Positions 26,233-34,940 of a stretch of DNA of 48,003 nt are shown here, piece after piece. How positions within the stretch are numbered: position 1 is the stretch's first letter; each line of letters opens with the position of its first letter. Below the pieces are notes generated by a model that was not told where the DNA came from, did not search any database, and worked only from the letters and a program-made list of their open reading frames with translations. Source of the stretch: Gemmatimonadota bacterium (lineage in GTDB: Bacteria; Gemmatimonadota; Gemmatimonadetes; Longimicrobiales; Gaopeijiaceae); the NCBI GenBank assembly GCA_009838975.1, contig VXQO01000108.1, positions 1-48,003 on the forward strand. The letters run 5' to 3'. A program made the position numbers and the translations under genes.

Positions 26233-27993
26233 CTACGCCGTCACGCCCCCCGGGTCCACCCGCACCGTCACCACATCGATGTCCTCGTACTTGTGGTGCT
26301 GCACCGAGGTCGCCAGGTGTCGCAGCAGCCTCAGCGAGAACTCGTGCTCCTCGGCGGCGTCGACAGCGTGCGTGCCGACCACGGCCAGATGATCCTCGAT
26401 GTTGCCCTCGCCGCCCGCGGCCAGGAACTCCAGCTCCGCGCCTCCGGACTCGGTCCGCGCGGTGAGGCGCAACCGGCGCCCGCCGGAACCGGGAGCCTCG
26501 TCCCCCTCCGCCTCCCCGATCAGCAGCAACAGCGTCTCCTCGGCCGCGTGCGCCAGCCGGTTGGCCATCCCGCTCCCCAGGCCGCGGCGCCCGGCGAAGT
26601 CCTCCAGGAACCCGTGAATCTTCGGCAGCGACTCCACCTGCAGCTCCGTCTGCATGCGCACGCGCCTGGGCCCCGTCAGCTCCATGAACGCGGTCAGAAC
26701 GAGCGCCGTCAGCCCCCCCGACGTCATGCCGTTGCTGAGCAGCTGCTGCAGGAAGGGCGCCAGCCCGTCGGTGGGGATCTGGCCGCTCTGGCAGCCGACG
26801 CCGACCCAGAACGAAAACCCGACGACCGTGGCCTTGCGGTAGTCCATGCCGTCCTGCAGCACGATCCTGGTACCCAGCATGAACAGCACGGCGATGATCA
26901 CCATGGCGTACGCGCCGAGCACCGGATCCGGGATGACCAGGAGCACCTGCGTCACCTTCGGGAGGAAGGCCAGCAGGCAGAAGATCAGGCCGATGCATAC
27001 CCCAACCCGCCGCGACGCGATCCCCGTGATCTCGACGACCGAGACGCTGCTCGAGTAGGTCGTGTTGGGCACCGTGGCGAAGAGCCCCGAGAGCAGGTTG
27101 CCGAACCCGTCGGCGGCCACGGCCCCCTGCACCGCCCGGTAGTCGGTCGCCCGCCGCTCGCGCCACGAGACCTTCTGGATCCCCACCGCGTCGCCGATCG
27201 TCTCGATCGCCCCCACCAGCGTCACGAAGGTGTACGCGGGGAGGATCGCCCAGAACGCCGGCCCGAAGTCGAACCCAAGCCCCGGCCAGCCCGCGACCGG
27301 GACGCCGACCCACATGGCCTCGCGGACCGGTCCGCCGTCCAGCAGCCCGAAGGACCACGCTGCCACGACCCCGGCGACGATCCCGATCAGCGGGCCCCAC
27401 AGCCGCACCGGGCCACTGAACTTCAGCATTACCGCCAGCGTCACCACCAGCGTCGCCATCACGGTGACGGGTGCGGCCAGCGGCGCGCTCCCCTCGGGCA
27501 CGTTGTCCATGAAGTCGAAGAGGAACGGCATCACGTTCACCGCGATCAGCATGATCACGGTGCCCGCCACCGTCGGCGTCAGGATCCGCCGCAGAATCGC
27601 CAGCCGCCCCGCCAGCAGGAACTGGAAGAGCGACGACACGATGATCAGCGTGGCGAGCAGCCCCGGTCCCCCCTGCTGGAGCGCCGCCACCGACACCGCG
27701 ATGAACGCCCCCGACGTCCCCATCATCAGCACGTATCCGGACCCGAGCCGTCCCACGCGCCGCGCCTGCAGAATGGTGGCCACGCCGCTTACCAGGAGCG
27801 CGCCGAAAGCCCCCCAGGCCAGGTACCCCGCGCTGCTCTCCGCGCTGCGCAGCACGATCGCGACGGTAAGCACAACACCCCCTATCGCCAGCACCGAGTA
27901 CTGAAGCGCCAGCCCCGCGGCCAGCGGCCAGGGCGGCCTCTCGTCGGGTTCGTAGCGGACGCCGTGTGCGGTTTGGCCTGGCTCGGATGCCAT
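26233..27993 (-). CDS. NCS2-type permease fused to a C-terminal GHKL/HATPase-like domain, copy A
   Basis: A 586-residue paralogue of the gene at 23105-24850, with the same two-part build. Membrane part: LALQYSVLAIGGVVLTVAIV, TVAGTVIMLIAV, VGAIETIGDAVGIQ, PNTTYSSSVSVVEITG, CQSGQIP. Cytosolic part: ANRLAHAAEETLLLLIGE, GAELEFLAAGGEGNIED and EFSLRLLRHLATSVQHHKYE. The two copies share most of these segments nearly word for word, so they are a duplication separated by the aminotransferase. ATG 27993 has GAGAGG upstream. It is the first gene of the five-gene operon, and the 181-bp gap to the divergent rhodanese gene must hold the promoter; a minus-strand TTGACA at 28112-28107 is the best -35 candidate but lacks a well-spaced -10. 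Confidence 0.85.
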   Translation of the reverse strand: MASEPGQTAHGVRYEPDERPPWPLAAGLALQYSVLAIGGVVLTVAIVLRSAESSAGYLAWGAFGALLVSGVATILQARRVGRLGSGYVLMMGTSGAFIAVSVAALQQGGPGLLATLIIVSSLFQFLLAGRLAILRRILTPTVAGTVIMLIAVNVMPFLFDFMDNVPEGSAPLAAPVTVMATLVVTLAVMLKFSGPVRLWGPLIGIVAGVVAAWSFGLLDGGPVREAMWVGVPVAGWPGLGFDFGPAFWAILPAYTFVTLVGAIETIGDAVGIQKVSWRERRATDYRAVQGAVAADGFGNLLSGLFATVPNTTYSSSVSVVEITGIASRRVGVCIGLIFCLLAFLPKVTQVLLVIPDPVLGAYAMVIIAVLFMLGTRIVLQDGMDYRKATVVGFSFWVGVGCQSGQIPTDGLAPFLQQLLSNGMTSGGLTALVLTAFMELTGPRRVRMQTELQVESLPKIHGFLEDFAGRRGLGSGMANRLAHAAEETLLLLIGEAEGDEAPGSGGRRLRLTARTESGGAELEFLAAGGEGNIEDHLAVVGTHAVDAAEEHEFSLRLLRHLATSVQHHKYEDIDVVTVRVDPGGVTA

Positions 27994-28174
27994 GGATGAA
28001 TCCTCTCGGGGGTGAGCGAACGCGGTATCAATCGGGCGGCTGCGGAGCCCCACGCATCCCGGGATCGAGACCGCCCGCAGGATAGTCGGGGTGGCGCCTG
28101 CCCCGTTGTCAAGATCCATGTAGATTACGGCGCGTCAGCCCCGGTCCACCCGATCACACCCTCCCGGATACGCC

Positions 28175-28570
28175 GTGAACATCGATCAGCTCAACCACTA
28201 CAAGCAGAAGCTGGCCTTCGAAACCGACTCGTGGGACGTCTACGAAGCCCTCAGCCGCAACGAGCCGGTTGTCGTGGTCGACGGCCGGTCCGCCGAAGCC
28301 TACGCGCGCGAACACATTCCCGGAGCCATCAACCTACCCCACCGCGAGATCAGCGCCGAGACCACGGAAGCGCTCGACAAGGCCAGGCTGTACGTCTGCT
28401 ACTGCGACGGGATCGGCTGCAACGCGTCAACAAAGACCGCACTGAAGCTCCTCACGCTTGGCTTCCAGGTCCGTGAGCTCATGGGTGGTCTGGATTGGTG
28501 GAAGCGCGACGGCTACGCCACGGCTGGCGAAACCGCGAGGGTCGGCACCGAGATCGTGTGCGGCTGCTGA
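28175..28570 (+). CDS. Rhodanese-domain sulfurtransferase
   Basis: A 131-residue single-domain rhodanese. The N-terminal VVVVDGRSAEAYAREHIPGA and INLPHREIS are the family's CH2A motifs; the active-site loop is CYCDGIGCNASTKTA, where the last cysteine before NAS is the likely persulfide carrier. It moves sulfane sulfur or reduces thiosulfate-type donors in the cytoplasm. The start is GTG 28175; no strong ribosome binding site precedes it. It is divergent from the permease operon and followed by the third AT-rich repeat. Confidence 0.85.
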   Translation: MNIDQLNHYKQKLAFETDSWDVYEALSRNEPVVVVDGRSAEAYAREHIPGAINLPHREISAETTEALDKARLYVCYCDGIGCNASTKTALKLLTLGFQVRELMGGLDWWKRDGYATAGETARVGTEIVCGC

Positions 28571-28582
28571 GGGGATGTTCAT

Positions 28583-28613
28583 GTAATCTGTACATGACAT
28601 TTTGTCATGCGTA
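28583..28613 (+). repeat. AT-rich palindromic repeat, copy 3
   Basis: GTAATCTGTACA followed by the palindrome CATGACATTTTGTCATG (28593-28609) and GCGTA as in copy 1. It begins 13 bp after the rhodanese stop, directly before a gene fragment. Confidence 0.75.
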
Positions 28614-28797
28614 GCTTACATACCGTTGAGCGCCTTAGTCCTGGTCAACAACCGGGCGCTTGACCGGTACGACCTGACTACGGGTTCCTATGTGGAAACG
28701 ACGGTTCTTCCACGACCGGTACATCGGGTCGCTGTTTCCGGTGATGGCCTCCTGGTCATTGAGGCCGACGAACTCTTTCCCACTGTGGCCTCCGTTA
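28602..28797 (+). pseudogene. Short gene fragment resembling part of a beta-propeller protein
   Basis: About 65 open codons: the segments ALVLVNNRALDRYDLTTGSY and RPVHRVAVSGDGLLVIEADE read like a blade of a YVTN/NHL-type propeller. There is no proper start (only a TTG inside the repeat palindrome) and the frame runs into the convergent penicillin acylase gene at 28795. This looks like a relic of a larger gene rather than a functional ORF. Confidence 0.35.
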
Positions 28798-31068
28798 GGC
28801 GCCGGGCGATGCCACCCCGATTCCCGTCTCCACCGTCTCCGACGACTGGACCACCCCGGCCAGCTCATCGGCATTGAAGTAGTTCGAACGCAGCTCACCG
28901 GGTCCACGCAGGACGCTCTGGTCGCTGTAGTGAGGTGATTCGGGGTCGTCGCTGGCGCCGTACGCCGCGGCGCTCATCGAGCGTAACGGGTCGGTGAACT
29001 GCACGATGAACGGGAAGCGTGCGCCTCCCACGGACAGGTAGGAGCCGCTGTCGCCGTCGGGTGCGTAGGCGGAGGGGAAGAAGGAGATCATCCCCTGGCC
29101 GGTCATCAGGGCGGTGCCGCGCGATGGCTCGCGCACGTCTCCGCGGCCGACCCGGTAGACGTCGCCGAAGGTGGCGGTAGCCCCATCGGGCCGCCCCTTC
29201 AGCCGTTCGTGGGCCGCAACCGTGGCGGCAAACAGCGTCGCCTGCTGGTCGCCGGTCAGGGGTTCTCCGTCGTGCACGGCCATTTCGAGTGGAAAGGCGG
29301 CCTCTCCATGGGTCTCACGCAGTGTGTTGCGGGTCAGATGATGCGCCAGCGCGCCGCGCGATTCCGGCAGGAAATCGCCGTCGAAGTTGGTCAGCTCGTC
29401 GTGGAACGCGGCAAAGGCCGGATCCTGGAGCGCCGGTTCGCCGGCAAACCGCTCGCGCAGTGCGCCAAACGCCCGGTTCCACCTGTCATGGCCGAGGACC
29501 TGGACGTCCACGATCGCCGCGACCGCGTCCTCGAAAGAGAATCTCCCGTCGCCTTCGAGCAGTTGGATGGAGCGCAACTGGCGCGTGCCCGTGAAGCCGG
29601 GTTCGAATCCGAAGTCGGGCGGATAGTCGGCCGGGTCGATCTTCGGCTCGGCGAACATCATGTCGGGGCTGATGTTGGAGTTGCTCAGATAGCCCTCCTC
29701 CGGATCGACGACGTGAAGCAGCTCTTCATAGGACCGGATGCCCGGCCATGCGGTCGCCGAGGTCGAACCGTTCACGATGCTCATGCCGTCGGCGCCGTTC
29801 GGCCGGATCGGCGTCCGCCCGGGACGGATGTAGCGGATCGAGCCGTCGGAGCCCCCCATGATGATGTTCGCCGGGTAGATGTCGCGATTGACGAGCGCCC
29901 GGTCCAGCTCTTCCGATGAGCCGGCCAGGAGCATGTCCCGGAACTGCTCGACCGCCGCCCCGGCCCGGCCCATGTTGGCCGAACTGACCACGTACGCGGT
30001 ATTCCCCTCGCGGCGGACCACGGGCGAGAGAACGCCGTTGTGCTCCGTGTAGTGGAATTCGCCGCTGACCGGATCGCCTCCCGCGACGTCGACGACGTAG
30101 GGCTCGACGATCATGCGCCGGACCTCGCCGTCGACGGTGTACGCCGTCGGGTCGTCCGGCAGGGTCGGCACCGCGATGCAGTCGGACGGAAAGCGCGGGC
30201 CTTCGGTGATGCCCCACCCGAAGTGACGTGAATGACCCTTGAGCCCGATCGGCACCCCGGCGGAATTGACCACGAATGCATCGATCGGCCCGGCCTTGAT
30301 GCGGGCACCGAGAAGCAGGGCGCCCGCCCCGTATATGACGGGACCGTGCGAGTCGGAGGCGAAGATCACGGCACCGGCTTCGGTTCGCCCGGGCGCGAGT
30401 GCGAAAGCGTTCGAAGCCGCTAACCCGGACCGCCTGTCTTCGTCACGCGCACTTGCGACGCCCGCGGACCCAAGGAGCTGATCGCAGATCCCGACGCCCG
30501 ACATGATGAACTGCCGCGACACCGCCGCCACCAGGGCGGGCTCCAGCTCGGGCGCCCACGCCGGAACCCTGTTCGGGTGCTCGTTCATGAACTGCCGGAT
30601 GCCGGCGACATAGGCGGTCAGGTTCGCCTGCACCTGGGGCGACAGGGACGCGAAGTTCTCCCGGGCGTTCTTCAGGTAGCGCCAGCGCCTGGCGTGAATG
30701 TCCTGCTCGACCAGACCGTCGACGGGCCCGCCCCACTGGTAGAAGCCTGCTCCGGTGCCCGCCATGCGAACCGAAGGCGACGTGCGGCCGTCGATGTCGG
30801 TGGGTCCTTCGCCGAAGCGCGACGCGAGTTCGCCCCTCACGGCCAGGTAGTTGAAGAGGATGCCGTAAAGCCGGTCGGCCGCTTCCGAATAACCGAGTCC
30901 CCAGAAGCCGTCCTCCTCTCGCTCGGCGTAGACGTGGGGCATTCCCCAGTCGTCGCGGTAGATGTTGACCTGGCCCGGCGGAGCCTCCACAACCACGGGC
31001 TCCGGCGAGCAGCCGACGGCCGCCGCCAGCGCCACCGTCGCACAGATCAGGCGCATTCTCGTGTTCAA
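28795..31068 (-). CDS. Penicillin acylase-family (S45) lipoprotein amidase
   Basis: A 757-residue N-terminal-nucleophile hydrolase. The leader ends in a lipobox (AAAVGC, Cys20), so the mature enzyme is anchored outside the cytoplasm. After an alpha-chain-like part (VNIYRDDWGMPHVYAE, YSEAADRLYGI) comes the autoprocessing site with Ser219 in GLAASNAFALAPG, the usual nucleophile Ser-Asn pair, then beta-chain motifs ASDSHGPVIY and WGITEGPR. These enzymes cleave amides such as penicillins, acyl-homoserine lactones or N-acyl peptides; substrate not readable here. I take TTG 31068 as start, since GGAG lies 7 nt upstream; ATG 31056 is the alternative. It follows the S9 peptidase by 13 nt. Confidence 0.85.
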   Translation of the reverse strand: MNTRMRLICATVALAAAVGCSPEPVVVEAPPGQVNIYRDDWGMPHVYAEREEDGFWGLGYSEAADRLYGILFNYLAVRGELASRFGEGPTDIDGRTSPSVRMAGTGAGFYQWGGPVDGLVEQDIHARRWRYLKNARENFASLSPQVQANLTAYVAGIRQFMNEHPNRVPAWAPELEPALVAAVSRQFIMSGVGICDQLLGSAGVASARDEDRRSGLAASNAFALAPGRTEAGAVIFASDSHGPVIYGAGALLLGARIKAGPIDAFVVNSAGVPIGLKGHSRHFGWGITEGPRFPSDCIAVPTLPDDPTAYTVDGEVRRMIVEPYVVDVAGGDPVSGEFHYTEHNGVLSPVVRREGNTAYVVSSANMGRAGAAVEQFRDMLLAGSSEELDRALVNRDIYPANIIMGGSDGSIRYIRPGRTPIRPNGADGMSIVNGSTSATAWPGIRSYEELLHVVDPEEGYLSNSNISPDMMFAEPKIDPADYPPDFGFEPGFTGTRQLRSIQLLEGDGRFSFEDAVAAIVDVQVLGHDRWNRAFGALRERFAGEPALQDPAFAAFHDELTNFDGDFLPESRGALAHHLTRNTLRETHGEAAFPLEMAVHDGEPLTGDQQATLFAATVAAHERLKGRPDGATATFGDVYRVGRGDVREPSRGTALMTGQGMISFFPSAYAPDGDSGSYLSVGGARFPFIVQFTDPLRSMSAAAYGASDDPESPHYSDQSVLRGPGELRSNYFNADELAGVVQSSETVETGIGVASPGA

Positions 31069-31081
31069 GGTGCGGCTCCCG

Positions 31082-33658
31082 TCAATCGGATTCGGGCGTC
31101 GCGGCGGGCCTCGCCCCCCCTTCGCCCTTCACGAACCGGTCGAACCACTCGATCCAGCGGGCCCACATGTCGAGGTTGGTCTCGATCGCGCGGGGCGTGT
31201 GCGACTCGAAGGGGTATTCGTACAGCACCGCCGTCTTGCCGAGCCCGGTCAGCGCCTGGATCAACCGCTGCGACTGGACGGGGTACGTGCCCGAGTTGTT
31301 GTCGTCGGCGCCGTGGTAGAGCAGCAGCGGCGTGTTGATCTGGTCGGCCTTGAAGAACGGCGACATCTCCATGTAGATGTGCGGCGCCTCCCAGATGTCG
31401 CGCGGTTCGGCCTGGAATCCCATGGGGGTAAGCGACCGGTTGTAGGCGCCGTTGCCGGCGATCCCGGCCTTGAAGAACGGCGTGTGCGCGAGGAAGTTGG
31501 CGGTCGCGAAAGCCCCGTAGCTGTGCCCTCCGTGCCCGATCCGGTCCATGTCGATCACACCGAGACCGTCAACGGCGCGGATCGCCGCGTACATCCCGTC
31601 GACCATGTTGGAGATATAGTAGTCGTTGTAATTCTGCCCCACGATCGGGATGTCGGGGTATATCAGCGCGTACCCCTGGGTCAGCCAGATGTCGGACCAG
31701 CGCAACCAGGTCAGGCGCGTGTAGGCGTTGTGGTTGCGCGCGCGGATGGTCGCGTTGTCGAAGTCGTCCTCGCTCCGGTACTCGCGCGGATAGGTCCAGA
31801 AGATGGCGGGCACCTTCGTCCCATCGACATAGTCGACGGGCAGCGACACCCGCCCCTGGATCTCGAGCCCGTCCCGCCGCGTGAACTGGAAGTCGATCCG
31901 CCTGGCCGCCGTCAGCTGGGGAAACGGGTCCACGTTGCGGGTCAGGTTCTCCATGGAGCCGCCCCCGCCCCGCGTCCACAGGTAGCTGTCCGGGAACGTG
32001 TTCCTGCCCTCGCGGCCGACGATCATCCGCTCCAGATCCGCATCCAGCGGCACCAGCGGCCGGTCGAAGCTGTCGCGCGAGCCCTCGAAGATCCGCTCCG
32101 TCGCCCCGTCGGCGAGCCCCAGCCGGTCGACGAAAGGCTGCGGCCGGAAGTCCTCCTTCCAACCGTCGCCGCGCAGAAACGCACTCCCGCCGTCCGAAGA
32201 CATCCAGGCATACTCGATCCCGTTGCCGCTGCGGCCGGTGAGCAGCTCGCCGGGCAGCGCAACCGCGTCGCCGGTATCGTGGAACGGCACCAGCACCCGC
32301 CCCTCCGCGGGCGTGTTGATCGGCGGATCGAGCGCGTAGTGCACAAGCCCGTCCTCGCCGTCCCGGCTGACCGAGGCGAACGCATCCCGTCCATCCGCCG
32401 AATAGACGACATCGCTCACGGGGTGTTCGCTGCGCGCAACCTCGATCGCATCTCCCTCGCCGAAGGGTGGGGGAAGGAGCATGATCCGGTCCCCCCGGGG
32501 CCCGTCGGCTCCCCCGGCCTCGTCATCCTCCGCGGCGCGGTGAAGGTACGAGATCCCGCTCCCGTCGGGCCGCCAGCGCCAGGCACGCGGGCCATCCTGC
32601 GACCCGCCGCCCCGTCCCTCCCGCAGCTCGCGCTCGTCGAGCGTGGCCAGCACCTCGCCCGTCGCCACGTCCAGCACCTCGGTCACGCGCGGGAACCCCG
32701 TGTAGCTGTTGATGAACGTGAACGGCCGCGTGATGCGCGTGGCGATCACATGCCGGCCGTCGGGGCTCACCGAGACGGCTTCGTACATGCCCGCCTCCCC
32801 GATCGGACGCGCGGCCGCGCCCGGAACCAGCTCGACGATCTGGCTGCGCGTGTAGTACTCGAAGAGGTCGGCGTCGTGATCGTGCTGCAGCAGGAACGGC
32901 ATGGTGCGGTTGGGGGTGGCCTCCGCACGTGTGTGGCGGATCTTCGGGCCGGACGGCAGCGCGGGTGGGGGCGGGGGCGCGCCCCGGCCGGCAGGCGCGG
33001 CAAGCGTGATCAGCGAGCCCGAGGGCGTCCACTGCAGCATGTTCGACGGCGCCGAGCCCTGGCCGCGCGAGGAAGTCCCGATGGTGGTGATGACGTGGGT
33101 GTCGCCCGCCGGGCGGACCGAGCCGTCGCCGGGCGACGCGATCCACACCTGGGTGGCGTCCTCGAGGTGTGCGAGGAAGGCGAGCTGTGACCCGTCGGGG
33201 GACCACATGAGGTCGCTGATATGGGTGCCGTCGGGCAGCTCGACATCGGTGAACGAGCGATCAGCGAGCGAGTAGAAGCGCAGCCCGTACAACCCGTAGA
33301 TGTCCAGGTGCCACGGCCGGTCGGTCTGCGCGCGAAGCTCGAGCATCGCGAGACGGAGGGTCTCCTCGCCGACCTCTTCCAGGGTGGAGAGCTCGGTCGA
33401 CAGCGGGATCACGAAGTGGTCGCCGTCGGGGCTCATGTGGTCCAGCGTGGCGAAGTTGGGATCGGTGGCGAAGAGGTCGCCAACGGGGGCCGGAGGAAGG
33501 ACGTAGCCGGGCGGCGGATCGAGATGCTCGCCCGATCCCGAGTCGGCTTCCTGCGCCGCGAGCGGGGCCGAGAGAATGGCCGGGCCGGCAAGGCAAAGCA
33601 GCAGCGGGAGAAGGCGAGGGCCGTGAAAACGGGTCGTCGGGCCGCTGGAAACGCACAT
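31082..33658 (-). CDS. Secreted S9 prolyl-oligopeptidase-family peptidase
   Basis: An 858-residue exported serine peptidase. Signal peptide residues about 13-35 (LLPLLLCLAGPAILSAPLAAQ); then a beta-propeller-like region with WSPDGSQLAFLAHLED and VSPDGRHVIATR; then the C-terminal alpha/beta-hydrolase domain with nucleophile Ser713 in GGHSYGAFAT, candidate acid Asp785/786 in YHGADDNNSG, and His820 in PFESHTPRA. It resembles the S9 glutamyl-endopeptidase/acylaminoacyl group. Such enzymes release di- or oligopeptides outside the cell. ATG 33658 has GGAGGAG 8 nt upstream and is divergent, with a 46-bp gap, from the flavoprotein gene. Probably co-transcribed with the penicillin acylase homologue. 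Confidence 0.88.
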   Translation of the reverse strand: MCVSSGPTTRFHGPRLLPLLLCLAGPAILSAPLAAQEADSGSGEHLDPPPGYVLPPAPVGDLFATDPNFATLDHMSPDGDHFVIPLSTELSTLEEVGEETLRLAMLELRAQTDRPWHLDIYGLYGLRFYSLADRSFTDVELPDGTHISDLMWSPDGSQLAFLAHLEDATQVWIASPGDGSVRPAGDTHVITTIGTSSRGQGSAPSNMLQWTPSGSLITLAAPAGRGAPPPPPALPSGPKIRHTRAEATPNRTMPFLLQHDHDADLFEYYTRSQIVELVPGAAARPIGEAGMYEAVSVSPDGRHVIATRITRPFTFINSYTGFPRVTEVLDVATGEVLATLDERELREGRGGGSQDGPRAWRWRPDGSGISYLHRAAEDDEAGGADGPRGDRIMLLPPPFGEGDAIEVARSEHPVSDVVYSADGRDAFASVSRDGEDGLVHYALDPPINTPAEGRVLVPFHDTGDAVALPGELLTGRSGNGIEYAWMSSDGGSAFLRGDGWKEDFRPQPFVDRLGLADGATERIFEGSRDSFDRPLVPLDADLERMIVGREGRNTFPDSYLWTRGGGGSMENLTRNVDPFPQLTAARRIDFQFTRRDGLEIQGRVSLPVDYVDGTKVPAIFWTYPREYRSEDDFDNATIRARNHNAYTRLTWLRWSDIWLTQGYALIYPDIPIVGQNYNDYYISNMVDGMYAAIRAVDGLGVIDMDRIGHGGHSYGAFATANFLAHTPFFKAGIAGNGAYNRSLTPMGFQAEPRDIWEAPHIYMEMSPFFKADQINTPLLLYHGADDNNSGTYPVQSQRLIQALTGLGKTAVLYEYPFESHTPRAIETNLDMWARWIEWFDRFVKGEGGARPAATPESD

Positions 33659-33704
33659 GGCTAAAGCTCCTCCGCGAATGGTTGGGCGGGTTATCATTCG
33701 ACTC

Positions 33705-34763
33705 ATGGCCGCAAAGTACGACATCGCCGTGATCGGCGCCGGATTCGCCGGGTTGGCGTGTGCCCGACAGGCCGCCGAGCGCGGGCTTTCCGTCGTGGTC
33801 CTCGATCGCAAGTCCGGGCCCGGTGAGCGCATCCACACGACGGGCATTCTGGTCAAGGAGGCCTGGGAGGAGTGGGCGGTCCCCGCCACGCTGGTCCGCA
33901 GAATCAGCCGCGTGAGGGTCTACACGCCGAGCCACCGGTTCGTCGAACTGGACCGTGACCGGTACTTCTTCATGGCGACCGACACCGTTGCGCTCATGCG
34001 GCACCTGGTCGACGAGACCCGAGACGCGGGGGCCGAGATCCGGTTCGGCGAGAAGTACATGGGCGCTGCGAGAAACGGGACCGCGTTCAACCTGGAGGAA
34101 TCCGGTGTCTCGTGCCGCTTCCTCGTCGGCGCCGACGGCGCGCGGTCGCGGGTGGCCGAGAGCTTCGGTCTCGACCGCAACCTGCGTGTGCTGAAGGGAG
34201 TCGAGTGGGAGTTCGAGCCCGCGCCCGGCGACGGCGATTGCCTGCACTGCTTCATCGATCCGGAGTGCGCGCCCGGCTACATCGGCTGGGTCGTTCCCGG
34301 CGTGAAGGTGACCCAGGTCGGGCTCGCGGTCCATCGCCGTGCCAAGGCCGACATGCAGCGCTTCATCGCCCGGCTCGACCCGCTCTTCGGACTTTCGGGG
34401 AGGACGGTGCTCGAGAAGCGCGGCGGGGTGATCCCCATCGGAGGGCTGCTGCGCCGGTTCCACACCGACCGCGTCCTGCTCATCGGCGACGCGGCGGGGA
34501 TGGTGTCCCCGCTCACCGCCGGCGGGATCCACAATGCATACCGGCTGGGCCGGCTCGCCGGCGACGCCATAGCCGACCACCTCGAAGGGGGTGCCCCGGA
34601 CCCGGGCCGGGTCGTCCGCCGCGCGTACCCGAACCATGCGTGGAAGCGCGCGGCCCGCTGGAGCTTCGACCATCTGCCCGTGTCGCGCGCGCTGGAGGCC
34701 GGGCTGCTGACCCGGAACCTCTTCCGCAGGCTTGCCGAGAGAGTGTTCTTCAGTCGGGGCTAG
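33705..34763 (+). CDS. FAD-dependent oxidoreductase, geranylgeranyl reductase-like
   Basis: A 352-residue flavoprotein. The dinucleotide-binding motif VIGAGFAGLACARQ is at residues 9-22, FLVGADGARSRVAESF gives the second FAD motif and VLLIGDAAGMVSPLTAGGI the third, all as in the geranylgeranyl reductase/GGR-type group of the PHBH-like flavoproteins. Members saturate isoprenoid chains or modify lipids at the membrane; the substrate is not evident. ATG 33705 is used because the FAD motif begins a few residues later; a longer frame upstream overlaps the divergent gene. Confidence 0.83.
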   Translation: MAAKYDIAVIGAGFAGLACARQAAERGLSVVVLDRKSGPGERIHTTGILVKEAWEEWAVPATLVRRISRVRVYTPSHRFVELDRDRYFFMATDTVALMRHLVDETRDAGAEIRFGEKYMGAARNGTAFNLEESGVSCRFLVGADGARSRVAESFGLDRNLRVLKGVEWEFEPAPGDGDCLHCFIDPECAPGYIGWVVPGVKVTQVGLAVHRRAKADMQRFIARLDPLFGLSGRTVLEKRGGVIPIGGLLRRFHTDRVLLIGDAAGMVSPLTAGGIHNAYRLGRLAGDAIADHLEGGAPDPGRVVRRAYPNHAWKRAARWSFDHLPVSRALEAGLLTRNLFRRLAERVFFSRG

Positions 34764-34776
34764 AACGCATCGCATG

Positions 34777-34815
34777 TAAAGTAATGTTGACACTTTGACA
34801 ACTAAACATGTCATT
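34777..34815 (+). repeat. AT-rich repeat, diverged copy 4
   Basis: AAAGTAATGT followed directly by TGACACTTTGACA, compared with AAGTAATGT, five bases and TGACATTATGTCA in copy 1, so it looks like a copy with a 5-bp deletion and two substitutions. An ACATGTCATT half-site follows. It contains two TTGACA hexamers and could contribute a promoter for the TonB receptor 126 bp downstream. The rest of the 177-bp gap shows nothing recognisable. Confidence 0.5.
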
Positions 34816-34940
34816 TCCGATGATTAGGACTCCGTCCGTCTGGCTCATGTCGGACCCTTGAGCTATCGTGCTGCTTTGGGTGGGCCATCGGCCCGCCGAA
34901 TCCGAATTGACATCGCCCATTCCACCTACGGTCACCTGCC

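Noticed and set aside
30962-33190. 742-codon plus-strand frame opposite the S9 peptidase
   Set aside because: Arg/Pro-rich shadow with no motif; the minus-strand gene has the full catalytic triad.
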